A stretch of 33,696 bases of DNA, from positions 1 to 33,696 of the forward strand of contig NZ_AUCT01000045.1 in the NCBI RefSeq assembly GCF_000429905.1, in the 5' to 3' direction. Position numbers and translations under genes: made by a program. This document shows positions 1 through 7,812 of the stretch, piece after piece (within the stretch, counting starts at the first letter, position 1; the number at the start of each line of letters is the position of its first letter). The notes under the pieces are model-generated. The model did not search any database and was not told the origin of the DNA. It saw only the letters and a list, made by a program, of their open reading frames with translations. The stretch is from Desulfatibacillum aliphaticivorans DSM 15576. GTDB lineage: Bacteria; Desulfobacterota; Desulfobacteria; Desulfobacterales; Desulfatibacillaceae.

Positions 1-2
1 GG

Positions 3-257
3 CTTTGCCTGTCCGAGCCGGGCGTTGACCCTACCAACAACCGGGCGGAAAGGGCCTTGCGTTACGGGGTGATCTGGCGCAAACGGAGCCTGGGAACCCA
101 AAGCGAAAAAGGCGACCGCTGGGTGGAACGCATCCTCAGCCTCAAACATACCTTAAGAATGCACGGCCTTCCTGTGTATCCCAGACTCGTCCAAATTATC
201 TCCGACTTCCTGAAAAACCAACCCACAGACCTTGCATGGATCAGTAACCCGGGCTAA
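3..257 (+). pseudogene. IS66-family transposase, C-terminal fragment
   Basis: Reading frame 3 is open from the window edge and encodes VDPTNNRAERALR followed by VIWRKRSLGTQSEKG and a short helical tail. This is the C-terminal signature of IS66-type DDE transposases; the E of NRAERALR is the expected third catalytic acid. The frame enters from outside the window, so the upstream part may be intact or missing; only the last 84 codons are visible. The protein ends in a proline- and leucine-rich tail rather than a long C-terminal extension. It sits just upstream of the 3' end of two AT-richer LuxR genes on the other strand, which fits a block of acquired DNA. Family assignment is confident; intactness cannot be judged. 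Confidence 0.8.
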
Positions 258-264
258 CTACCCC

Positions 265-276
265 CTGAAGGCTTAC
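265..276 (+). repeat. candidate IS66 right terminal inverted repeat
   Basis: The sequence CTGAAGGCTTAC lies 8 bases after the transposase stop. IS66 elements usually begin with GTAAGCG, so a right end reading ...GCTTAC is expected. The next 8 bases, aaaatttc, would be the target duplication. The left end is outside the window, so the match cannot be confirmed. Confidence 0.35.
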
Positions 277-431
277 AAAATTTCTTTCTTTCATAGCGAT
301 TATATCCCCTTTTATTCAATAGGTAATTCCCGTTGTTTTGGATTGCTAATATCAAATTTGTCTCTGGATACAAGTACCCAAAAAGGTACCTTTGGTGAAT
401 AGGTGTCGATATAGAGGCGAAAATCTGTAAA

Positions 432-1547
432 CTATCCAATCGATGCCAGATACTCCACTTGCTTTTTCAGTTGCATCGCCTGAAAAAGCACTTCCGCCTT
501 TCTTTCAGCATTAAGTTTTCTCGCAATATTCCTAAGATGCTTTTTTACACCGTCAGCGCTGATATCCATAGCCATGGCGATCTGTTGATTGGAATAGCCC
601 AGGGGAATATAAGATAAAGCCTCAGTCTCACGAGGCGTGAACCCTGCCTTTTGCAGAATCGAAAAATCTTCCGTCTCCCCATGAAGTTCGAATTTTATCA
701 GGAGTACAGGCTTTTTAAGGTCATCCTGGACAACATATGCATGGCACAAAAGGTTTCCACCGGCAAGACTCAGCCTCATACTCCATGGGCCAGTGTTGTG
801 CTTTAAATGTCCGCCGGGCGCAATTTTAGATTGGATCCATTGCTCAATGGGTTGAGGAAGACGCTCAATAAAGCAATCCTGAAAAACACGCCTCAGAAAA
901 TTTAACGCCGTTAAAGGGAGTTCAATAATAGAAAGTCGATTGGAAAGAATCGCATAGTTGAGTTTTTCCGACCTTACCAACCAATCCAGGGCGGCTCTTT
1001 TATAACCGTTCTCCTGGAACAAAAGATATCCGTTTGCCGCTGAGGCCAGAACAGGGGAAAGGCGCTCCATAAAAATTTTGTCGGTTTCCGTAAACTCCAA
1101 TTTTTTATCGGTTCGATAAACGCCGAGTCCGACTCCCCTTTCGCCTCCTCCCATCAACCTGGTGCTCATGCAATGATACGTTTGAGTGTGCTTTAATACG
1201 AACTCCCTGCAATAATAATCATCTTCATCCATGGGGCTTAGAGACTCATTATACATACTGTACACACCAATGGGAGAAGCAAGGGTTTGCTTCAACAACT
1301 TATCCTTATCGCTAATGGAGTAATACAGTTGATCCCAGTTAAACGGCAAAGATGGATTGGTTGTAACATTTTTAGGAATATCACCAGAAAAAACATAAAG
1401 GCCCATCCAGCACATAGGAAGATATTTCTTGATGATTGCTTCCAACATATCGGGAATGTTGAAAATATCATCGACAGTATTAACTCCGCAACTAACTTCC
1501 AATACTGCCCTTGCAATTTGCTCTCTAAGTCTGAAATCGGATTTCAT
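432..1547 (-). CDS. LuxR-type HTH transcriptional regulator (downstream paralogue)
   Basis: A 371-residue protein. The last 70 residues form a LuxR/GerE helix-turn-helix: AGFTPRETEALSYIPLGYSN, then QQIAMAMDISADGVKKHLRN. The FTPRE(T)E and GYSNQQIA segments are typical of the family. The first 250 residues look like a soluble mixed alpha/beta sensor of GAF or PAS type, but no receiver domain and no autoinducer-binding motif is recognisable. Its ATG overlaps the TGA of the upstream paralogue (ATGA, 1544-1547), so the two are probably translated together. The two proteins align over their whole length, which points to tandem duplication. The ligand is unknown. It may act as a homodimer or pair with its neighbour. 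Confidence 0.85.
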   Translation of the reverse strand: MKSDFRLREQIARAVLEVSCGVNTVDDIFNIPDMLEAIIKKYLPMCWMGLYVFSGDIPKNVTTNPSLPFNWDQLYYSISDKDKLLKQTLASPIGVYSMYNESLSPMDEDDYYCREFVLKHTQTYHCMSTRLMGGGERGVGLGVYRTDKKLEFTETDKIFMERLSPVLASAANGYLLFQENGYKRAALDWLVRSEKLNYAILSNRLSIIELPLTALNFLRRVFQDCFIERLPQPIEQWIQSKIAPGGHLKHNTGPWSMRLSLAGGNLLCHAYVVQDDLKKPVLLIKFELHGETEDFSILQKAGFTPRETEALSYIPLGYSNQQIAMAMDISADGVKKHLRNIARKLNAERKAEVLFQAMQLKKQVEYLASIG

Positions 1548-2671
1548 CCCCCCCCCGGACTGGACTCCAACCTCATATACTCTAATTGCTTTTTCAATTG
1601 CATGGCCTGAAAAAGCACTTCGGTTTTTCTTTCGACATCAAATTTCCTGGCAACATTTCGGAGGTGCTTTTTTACTCCCTCATGAGTAATTCCCATGGCC
1701 ATGGCAATCTGCTGATTGGAGTAACCCAGAGGAAGGTATGATAGGGTTTCTGTTTCCCTGGGAGTAAATCCGGCGCTTTGGAGAATTGAAAAATCTTCTG
1801 TTGCCCCATGAAGTTCAAACTTTATTAACAGCATCGGCCTTTTACGATCATCCTGAACCACATAGGCATAGCTGTGCAAGTCGCCGCCCGGGAGGCTTTG
1901 TGCTAAATTCCAGGGACCGGTATTTGGCAGGAGGCGCCCGGCAGGAGCGATTGTTTTTTTTATCCAATACTCAATGGGCGAAGGAATCCTTTCTATAAAA
2001 GGATCCGCATAAACATCCCGAAGAAAACTCAAGGTCGAAAGAGGAAGTTCCACCAGCCCCAGTTTACCATCCAGTACAGCAAAATGAAGATTTTCAGACT
2101 GAGTCAATCGGTCTAAAGCAACCCGCTTCAAACCATATTCCTGGTACATCCTTATGGAGTTGGCAGCGTTAACCAAGAGGGGACTTAAGGCCTGAATCAA
2201 TTCCCGCTCTTCCTTCAAAAATGGTTTATTTTTATCGGTTCGGTACATCCCCATGGACACCAGGTTTCCGTTCTCATAATACAAGGGGGCGACCATGAAC
2301 TGACGGGTCTGGCAATGTTTGTCTGCAAATTCTAAGCAATACTCCATTTCCTCATCGAACAAATGAGAGACCTCTTCGTATACAGCCGGATAACCAATGG
2401 GCACGGTAAGGACGTAGTGACTGAACTTATCTATTGCCTCAATTTCCCTATATAATTCCCCCCAATTAAAGGGCAGAGCTTCATTGGTCGCGGCAGATGC
2501 AAGCGTATCATTGATGGCGGAATAGACGGCAACCCAGTCTATATGAAAATACCTTTTTAAAGTATACTCAACCACATTATGCAGATCGCCGTAATCATTG
2601 ATTTCATTCAATCTTGAGCTAAGCTCAATGCTCGCATCAGCAGTTTTCGTATTTAGTGTCCCAGACCTCAT
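1544..2671 (-). CDS. LuxR-type HTH transcriptional regulator (upstream paralogue)
   Basis: A 375-residue protein from the chosen ATG. A GTG 42 bases upstream (2713) would add 14 residues. I prefer 2671 because a GGGA element lies 6 bases upstream and because this start gives the same N-terminal length as the paralogue. The C-terminus is a LuxR HTH (AGFTPRETETLSYLPLGYSN, then GVKKHLRNVARK). The sensor part shares motifs with the downstream copy, such as LPFNW near residue 70 and GMYRTDK versus GVYRTDK. The gene overlaps the second regulator by 4 bases, so they form a two-gene operon. An 18-base dyad lies 127 bases upstream. No transmembrane segment is seen, so both are probably cytoplasmic. 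Confidence 0.85.
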   Translation of the reverse strand: MRSGTLNTKTADASIELSSRLNEINDYGDLHNVVEYTLKRYFHIDWVAVYSAINDTLASAATNEALPFNWGELYREIEAIDKFSHYVLTVPIGYPAVYEEVSHLFDEEMEYCLEFADKHCQTRQFMVAPLYYENGNLVSMGMYRTDKNKPFLKEERELIQALSPLLVNAANSIRMYQEYGLKRVALDRLTQSENLHFAVLDGKLGLVELPLSTLSFLRDVYADPFIERIPSPIEYWIKKTIAPAGRLLPNTGPWNLAQSLPGGDLHSYAYVVQDDRKRPMLLIKFELHGATEDFSILQSAGFTPRETETLSYLPLGYSNQQIAMAMGITHEGVKKHLRNVARKFDVERKTEVLFQAMQLKKQLEYMRLESSPGGG

Positions 2672-2797
2672 ATTTGATCCCGAACTCTTCCTGTGTTGGG
2701 AAAATTTTTGCACGTAATATCAGGGAAATGATACAAGTGGACTTGAGTCGAAACAGATTATACTCTCCTTATCACACCTATGCATCCACTTCGCTTT

Positions 2798-2815
2798 TCA
2801 GTTTGTGTGAACTGA
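2798..2815. promoter_or_regulatory. 18-bp dyad, candidate operator for the LuxR pair
   Basis: TCAGTT-TGTGTG-AACTGA is a perfect 6+6 inverted repeat with a 6-base spacer. It lies in the 280-base gene-free stretch between the DUF3592 gene and the regulators. Size and symmetry fit a dimeric HTH protein site, and position fits autoregulation. No clear -35/-10 pair was identified. The rest of the stretch 2672-2951 is AT-rich with nothing else recognisable. Confidence 0.3.
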
Positions 2816-2951
2816 CAATATGTCTATCTCACCAAAAATTCAAGTATATTTTGCTACCTAATGAGTATAGAAAGGCTGCAAGACGGGAGCGCAAACTCAA
2901 GGGTTAAAAAATTGGTTATAAGGGCTGATTAGAAAATGAGGATTTTAGGGG

Positions 2952-3572
2952 CTATCGGGGACAAGTAGCAGCCAGGGCGTAAGAGGCCAAAAAAATCGAC
3001 GCCAGCAAAACCAGCACCGCCGCACCCACGACGCCCAACTCTCTAAAGTAAATTATTTTTCTTTCCCTAATCCAGGAATAGCCTATTAAAAAACCGAGCA
3101 TGAGCGCCCCTCCTATTAGGAATATCAGCGAACTCGCCCACTGGTTCGTAAAATTGTCTATGCGGGCTTTTTCCGAGGAGGCCGGCAAATACCGCACAGG
3201 GACGGCGTCTCCGATTTCATATCCGGAGTTGGAATATTTGGATGTGACGGTGCGCTCAATGCGGGATTGGTCCAGGTAGGTGAAGACGGGATGCAAAGCC
3301 GGGCTGTCTCCGCTCTTTACCAGGTCAACGACACGGCCTTCCGTTTTTTCGCCGGAAAGGATGAAATAGGCGGAATGCGCGGCGAATGATAAGGCCGCCG
3401 CGAAAAAGAAAAGCACAATAATCGCCAGCCATAAGTTAACCGCTTTGGAGGAAATGCTTTGACGGTTTTTCCCGGCCGCTTCCGGCAAAGAGGTTCCGGC
3501 GGGCGCCGCCAAAAACGCCCATAAAACCAAAACAAGAACCACCAACCCGAAAATTGCTATTGCTAAGGTCAT
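2952..3572 (-). CDS. DUF3592 domain membrane protein
   Basis: A 206-residue integral membrane protein. Hydrophobic segments lie near residues 3-22, 48-70, 145-165 and 178-200. Between the second and third lies a soluble domain of about 70 residues (TEGRVVDLVKSGDS... HPVFTYLDQ... YEIGDAVPVRYLP). That domain has the pattern of DUF3592: a G-x-V start, a hydrophobic Y-containing strand, and a closing G-x-x-V-x-V-x-Y-x-P. Function is unknown for the family. The gene lies 65 bases downstream of the exported protein gene on the same strand and could be its operon partner. The ATG is preceded directly by a G-run, so the ribosome site is weak. Confidence 0.75.
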   Translation of the reverse strand: MTLAIAIFGLVVLVLVLWAFLAAPAGTSLPEAAGKNRQSISSKAVNLWLAIIVLFFFAAALSFAAHSAYFILSGEKTEGRVVDLVKSGDSPALHPVFTYLDQSRIERTVTSKYSNSGYEIGDAVPVRYLPASSEKARIDNFTNQWASSLIFLIGGALMLGFLIGYSWIRERKIIYFRELGVVGAAVLVLLASIFLASYALAATCPR

Positions 3573-3637
3573 CCCCCGGCCCTTTCAATATATTATCCCT
3601 TGTATTATAAACAGGTTGGATGAATTTAGCACAGATT

Positions 3638-4822
3638 CTATAAAATTTCCAGCAATTTACGATAGGCGTCCATGGCGTGCTGTACGCAGTCAATGCGGAT
3701 GGTCAGGGTTTTGGAGCGAATGCGAATGGCGCCGGCCACTTTGGGATCGCCCACAAACAGGGAGGAATGCTCATTGGTGTATTGGAGGGAGACGAGATTG
3801 GCGACCGCAAGGTCGATGGCTTTCAGGTATTTGGCTTCATGCTCCTTGTCGCCTACCTTCCGGGCCATTTCCAGGGCGTAGGCCAGGGATTCCGTGTATA
3901 CCCCGTCCGAGGCGGAATGGGCTTTTCCGCCGGAGGCGGCGAACCGGCCGGGATATTTGTCCGTATCCTGGATTTTCAGCAACTGGTCGTTCAGAACGAA
4001 AATCGCTCGGGCGTATCGAGGGTCCGGGTTGATTTCATAAAGCGCGCTCAGGGACATGGTGTGCCAGGGCACGTAAAAAGGCCGGTAATTATCGGCCATG
4101 CGGTCCACGTACTCTCCCAGGTAATGCTCCTGGGCTTTGACCGCCAATTCCAGGGCAAGGGGGTCCTTGAACCGCCGGTAGTGCTCCACCAGCCCCAGGA
4201 TGGCTTCGCCGGAGTAATAGGAAAGGAGATAGTCCTCATCCATCATTTCATCTTCGGGCGGTTCGATGAAAAACGCCTTGAACGAGCCGTCCCCGGCCAT
4301 AAGCGCCTGGATTCCCCGCACCAATCGTATTGCTTTTCTATGATAGCGCGCTTCGCCGTCCTTTTGAAGGACGTAAGGGCTGGCGGCCAAAACGCGCAAA
4401 GCTATCCCGCTGGCGCCCAGGGAGGCTTTATCGTTAAAATAGATATAGCCTTTGCCATCCTCCTCCCTGTACCAATGGGTGAAGATATGGCTCAGGTTGT
4501 TCTTGTGAGCGGTCATGAGATCCGGGTCCGAGGCGGCCAGCTCGGCCATCAGGCGGGAAGCCATAAGCTGGCGGATGGCGTTGTTTGTCTGGGCGTATTG
4601 CCGCCGGATGGGATCGTAAAGGTATACAAAGGTGTTGTCGGATTGGAGGCTGCCTAAAAACCACGTCCGGGCCAGGGCGTAGGAATCCCTGATGGACGAT
4701 TTAAGATTATGGACGTTCACCTCGCCGCGGCCGGAGGCGGGGTCTCCTGCAGGCGCTCGCTGGGGGCACGCGAGTCCCAGGAGAAGGCAGAACAGAATGG
4801 ATGCAGCCAAACGCAGGGGCAT
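3638..4822 (-). CDS. exported alpha-helical protein, possible six-hairpin (alpha/alpha-toroid) fold
   Basis: A 394-residue protein with an N-terminal signal peptide: MPLRLAAS, then a leucine-rich core. It has a plausible signal peptidase I site at APA-GD near residue 25. A cysteine lies in the region (LLGLACPQ), but the -3 and -2 residues do not fit a good lipobox. The mature part is helical, with repeated aromatic and alanine motifs: TNNAIRQLMASRLMAELA, LSYYSGEAILGLVEHYRRF, FYVPWHTMSLSALYEI. This spacing resembles alpha/alpha-toroid glycosidase or epimerase folds. No catalytic residues can be named. Only 3 bases separate the HDOD stop from this ATG, so the two are likely co-transcribed and coupled. 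Annotate as exported protein of unknown function. Confidence 0.6.
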   Translation of the reverse strand: MPLRLAASILFCLLLGLACPQRAPAGDPASGRGEVNVHNLKSSIRDSYALARTWFLGSLQSDNTFVYLYDPIRRQYAQTNNAIRQLMASRLMAELAASDPDLMTAHKNNLSHIFTHWYREEDGKGYIYFNDKASLGASGIALRVLAASPYVLQKDGEARYHRKAIRLVRGIQALMAGDGSFKAFFIEPPEDEMMDEDYLLSYYSGEAILGLVEHYRRFKDPLALELAVKAQEHYLGEYVDRMADNYRPFYVPWHTMSLSALYEINPDPRYARAIFVLNDQLLKIQDTDKYPGRFAASGGKAHSASDGVYTESLAYALEMARKVGDKEHEAKYLKAIDLAVANLVSLQYTNEHSSLFVGDPKVAGAIRIRSKTLTIRIDCVQHAMDAYRKLLEIL

Positions 4823-4825
4823 GGC

Positions 4826-5686
4826 TTACCCGTTCCCTATGAGAGCTTCCGCAGCTTTTTCCAGCTCCTGCTCGCTGTCCCGGATGATCCCTTCCAACTG
4901 GGCGGGCGTCACCGGAGAATGGTCCATATAATCTTCGTCCAGGCCGTAAAGCAGGGTGTCGGTCCCCGTGCCCGTGCCTCCCAGCATGACGGCGTAATCC
5001 GCCAGATGCACGGCGTAAACCAAGGATTTATATTCCGGATCGGCGTTGGCCGGATGGTGGTGATGCGTGACCACCTGGGCCAGGGGATCGGGCAGGTTCC
5101 AGTGGTTGGCAAGGGCTTCCCCCACCTCGCAGTGGGTGGTTCCGGTGATTTCCATTTCCGCAGCCAGGAAGTCCGGCGGTTCGTGGGCTTTGGCGGCGGC
5201 TTCCAACTCCTCGCCATGCCCCGCCAAATGGGCGGAAATCACGCCTTTGCCGATATCGTGCATAATGCCTGCGGTATAGGCTATGGGGGGGCTGGCGCCC
5301 TGACGCGCTGTCCGGGCGATTTCCCTGGCTGCAATGGCGGTGCGCAGGCTGTGCCTCCACAAGGCGCCCCGTTCGGAGTTATAGCCCTCCAGGGGATCGT
5401 TAAAAACATGAGGCACGCACAATCCCATGGCGATGCCGGCCACCATATTGCCGCCCACGTAGGATACGGCGCGCTCCACGGTTTCTATTCTTACGGCAAG
5501 CCCAAAGGCCGCACTGTTGACCAGACGCAAAACATTGCCCGTAAGCACGGCGTCATTGCGCACCACCGCCACGATCTCCGCGATACTGTGATCCGGGTCC
5601 GAGACAATGGTCATGAGCCTGGTGGCGCTGGCGGAAAGGGGCTTCATGCTGCTAATGCTTTTAAGGATGGCTTTTTTATTGGTCAT
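4826..5686 (-). CDS. HDOD domain signalling protein
   Basis: A 286-residue cytoplasmic protein. Residues 5-210 carry the HDOD signature: an N-terminal helix block with LVNSAAFGL, a histidine in LWRHSLRTAIAAREIA, and the GIMHDIGKGVIS motif. A THCEVGEALANHW helix and a VTHHHHP segment follow. HDOD proteins are related to HD-type phosphohydrolases but are generally adaptor or signalling modules; this one keeps the HD pair. No GGDEF, EAL or receiver domain is attached. An AGGGG ribosome site lies about 7 bases before the ATG. It is the first gene of a probable two- or three-gene operon with the exported helical protein. Confidence 0.85.
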   Translation of the reverse strand: MTNKKAILKSISSMKPLSASATRLMTIVSDPDHSIAEIVAVVRNDAVLTGNVLRLVNSAAFGLAVRIETVERAVSYVGGNMVAGIAMGLCVPHVFNDPLEGYNSERGALWRHSLRTAIAAREIARTARQGASPPIAYTAGIMHDIGKGVISAHLAGHGEELEAAAKAHEPPDFLAAEMEITGTTHCEVGEALANHWNLPDPLAQVVTHHHHPANADPEYKSLVYAVHLADYAVMLGGTGTGTDTLLYGLDEDYMDHSPVTPAQLEGIIRDSEQELEKAAEALIGNG

Positions 5687-5745
5687 AATAAACCCCTGAA
5701 GGCGTCTTTATAAAATGAGAGGATATAATCCGTTTTAAAAGGCGA

Positions 5746-5961
5746 TCAGTCTATCTCCACCTTTTGAATCTTCTTTTTGGGTTTGCGAGGCAGTTCGGCT
5801 TCCAGTTCTTCAATGCGTTTTTCCACCCGCTTTTGGTGCTTCTTCCAAAACTCAATGCGGGACGCGGTGTACTCCTTGCGAAAGCGCCTGAACTCGGCCT
5901 CCAGCTTCCTGCGAAGCAAAAAGGCCATTCCGATTGCCAGGGAACCCCGGTTTTCAGCCAT
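5746..5961 (-). CDS. small charged coiled-coil protein coupled to ArsA
   Basis: A 71-residue basic protein. After a short hydrophobic patch (LAIGMAFLL) it is one long charged helix (KLEAEFRRFRKEYTASRIEF, then KKHQKRVEKRIEELEAELPR) with heptad-like spacing, and it ends in a lysine-rich tail. Its ATG lies inside the end of the ArsA-like gene (8-base overlap, ATGGCTGA), which indicates translational coupling. An upstream in-frame start would extend it far into the ArsA gene in another frame; that extension has the look of a shadow reading and was rejected. No family was recognised. Given the coupling, a role as partner or client adaptor of the ATPase is an inference. Confidence 0.65.
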   Translation of the reverse strand: MAENRGSLAIGMAFLLRRKLEAEFRRFRKEYTASRIEFWKKHQKRVEKRIEELEAELPRKPKKKIQKVEID

Positions 5962-7147
5962 TTTCTTCGTCCTCAAAATAGACGCAAAGGTTTTGATCCT
6001 CCACCTTGGCCCGAACCACGCTCTTGTCGGCCACGTGCCTGGGGAGCAAAACATGCCTCTTAAAACTGCCTAACCGGACGATTAGCTCATCTTCCGATCG
6101 GTTGATATCCACGTTTCCTTTATCCAAAAAGGGCAAATAAAAGCTAACCTTGTATTTATCGCCCTCCTTGGTCAACTGATAGGGCTTGGAATCGTAAAAA
6201 CGCGTGAGCGGATCTTTTTCTCCGTACACCTTTTCCGCCAGGTCGCCCAACGCCTCATAGCCAAGCACCTCCCCCGCAAACAGGTCCACGGGAAAAATAG
6301 GAACCGGCGCAAAAAGCTCCCGGGCATGCTCTACGTATTCGGCCTGTTTTTCCTTCCATTTGGCGAAATACGCATCGGTTACGGATTCGGGAAGCACCCG
6401 GTTCATGATTATGGCGTCCACATGCATTTTATAAAGCGAAAAATACATGAAGCCCCGCTGGGTTTCCTTTAAAACGATTTTTTCCGGGTTGCAAACCAGC
6501 CGGACCGTGGTGATTTCCGGGTCCTCCAGAACCTTGTCCACCCCTTCGAGCCGGTCGAACAACCCCTTTATCGCCTTGTAATAGTCGTCGTCAGGCAGGG
6601 GGATGTCCATCACTTTTTTCGCCACGGGCCGGACGTATTTGACAAAGGTGCGCTGGATCTTGAAGATCTTCTTCATATACCAATCCAGGACCGTGGGAAT
6701 GCTTATGAACCGGATGGACTCTCCGGTGGGCGCGGAATCCAGGATGATAACGTCATACTCGTTTTCTTTGACATACCGGTTGATGTGCATGAGGAGGCTC
6801 AATTCCTCCATGCCCGGCAAAATGGCTAACTCCTCGGCCATGATGCCCTCCACGCCCGTGGTTTCCAGGACTTCGGCTATGTACTCGTAAATGTTCTCCC
6901 AGTTTTTCTTGATTTCCTCCTGGATGTCCACTTCCTGAATCCAGAGGTTTTCTCCGACTTTCACCGGGGCGCCCTTGTGCTGCTCCAAAAGGCTTTGGTC
7001 CAGGTCGAACACGTCCGAAAGGCTGTGGGCCGTATCCAAAGACATGACAACGGTGCGCTTGCCCGCCATGGCGGACCGAATGCCGGTGGCGGCGGAAACG
7101 CTGGTTTTCCCAACGCCCCCTTTCCCTGCAAAAAATATGATTCTCAC
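5954..7147 (-). CDS. ArsA/Get3-family ATPase with C-terminal HSP20-like domain
   Basis: A 397-residue single-domain ATPase. It has a deviant Walker A (GKGGVGKTS, residues 8-16), a DTAHSLSDVF switch I segment near residue 39, and a switch II-type DSAPTGESIRF near residue 137. These are hallmarks of the ArsA/TRC40 branch of SIMIBI NTPases. From about residue 320 to the end there is a beta-rich segment (KVSFYLPFLDK... DELIVRLGSFKRHVLLP... VVRAKV) matching the HSP20-like domain fused to many bacterial ArsA homologues. Only two cysteines are present and they are not arranged as an arsenite-binding triad, and no ars efflux genes are nearby. An arsenic role is therefore unlikely; handling of membrane or hydrophobic client proteins is more plausible. 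The start is GTG with GGGAGA upstream. Confidence 0.85.
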   Translation of the reverse strand: MRIIFFAGKGGVGKTSVSAATGIRSAMAGKRTVVMSLDTAHSLSDVFDLDQSLLEQHKGAPVKVGENLWIQEVDIQEEIKKNWENIYEYIAEVLETTGVEGIMAEELAILPGMEELSLLMHINRYVKENEYDVIILDSAPTGESIRFISIPTVLDWYMKKIFKIQRTFVKYVRPVAKKVMDIPLPDDDYYKAIKGLFDRLEGVDKVLEDPEITTVRLVCNPEKIVLKETQRGFMYFSLYKMHVDAIIMNRVLPESVTDAYFAKWKEKQAEYVEHARELFAPVPIFPVDLFAGEVLGYEALGDLAEKVYGEKDPLTRFYDSKPYQLTKEGDKYKVSFYLPFLDKGNVDINRSEDELIVRLGSFKRHVLLPRHVADKSVVRAKVEDQNLCVYFEDEENG

Positions 7148-7273
7148 AAATATCTCCCATGATTTCAGGGATATCGTATTTTATTGCGAGAGAAAGCTCG
7201 CATCCCTGAAAATCAAACAGCACAGAATCAGGATACCACTCCAAGACGGTTCAGGTCTATTTTAGGAGCCGGG

Positions 7274-7783
7274 CTATTTTCGCTTCAGGTACCAACTGGG
7301 GGTAATAAAACGGAATATTCTTGTGATATTACTTATTTTTTCCGCTTCCACCTTTCTGGCTTTTTCCAGCTGGGCCAGTTGATTGTCGAATATCTCGGAA
7401 AAATACTCCTGGGTGGCCTCAAAGCGCTCCTTGTCCGAGAGTTTCCAACTGCGGATTTCACCCAGCTCTCCGCAATCCAGCCAGTGGCCGCCGCATTGGG
7501 GGCACTCCTCCACTTCCACGGCCTTTTTCGGGCTGAAAAAATGGCGCATCATCACCATGTCTGCACAAGCCGGACATTTTTTCCGCGCCTCCAGATCCAC
7601 CGAAACTTCCGGGTCGCGGTTCAACTCAAGCAGGCTTTCCCCGTCCGACTCCCTGGGATCCGCCAGCTTTTTCAATTCAAACCGGTCGAACCAAATGCCG
7701 CCGCAACCGTTTTGGCAGGCGTCCACCTTAACATCGCCCGCCGTCATTTCCGTAAGCTCCCGTCCACATGCCGGACACTTCAT
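7274..7783 (-). CDS. zinc-ribbon protein with two zf-TFIIB-like motifs
   Basis: A 169-residue protein with two zinc-ribbon units. The first is MKCPACGRELTEM with CQNGCGGIWFDRFELKKL (residues 1-40). The second is KKCPACADMVM with CPQCGGHWLDCGELGEIR (about residues 69-110). The CGG-x-W-x-D-x-x-E-L ending is characteristic of the zf-TFIIB-like family. The C-terminus is a charged helix (ERFEATQEYFSEIFDNQLAQ) followed by a basic tail. The ribosome site AAGGAGG is strong. The family is common in bacteria but its role is not known; nucleic-acid or protein binding is a guess. Confidence 0.8.
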   Translation of the reverse strand: MKCPACGRELTEMTAGDVKVDACQNGCGGIWFDRFELKKLADPRESDGESLLELNRDPEVSVDLEARKKCPACADMVMMRHFFSPKKAVEVEECPQCGGHWLDCGELGEIRSWKLSDKERFEATQEYFSEIFDNQLAQLEKARKVEAEKISNITRIFRFITPSWYLKRK

Positions 7784-7812
7784 ATGCTGCCTCCTTGGGG
7801 ATTAAAAAGCTG

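Noticed and set aside
382..393. AAAGGTACCTTT palindrome downstream of the LuxR genes as a terminator.
   Set aside because: The stem would have no loop and the GC part is too short to end transcription.
2656..2907. An 83-codon plus-strand frame over the promoter side of the LuxR pair.
   Set aside because: No ribosome site, it begins inside the regulator gene, and its composition has no protein-like pattern.
3677..5713. Two long plus-strand open frames (326 and 334 codons) opposite the exported helical and HDOD genes.
   Set aside because: Glycine/valine/histidine-rich composition and perfect overlap with two well-supported minus-strand genes show they are shadows caused by high GC in the third codon position.
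5962..6054. 31-residue extension of the coiled-coil protein upstream into the ArsA gene.
   Set aside because: The added sequence is the out-of-frame reading of the HSP20-like domain; the shorter start gives the normal 8-base coupled overlap.
5954..7147. Arsenite efflux ATPase (ars operon).
   Set aside because: No cysteine triad and no arsB, arsR, arsC or arsD gene nearby, and only one ATPase domain.
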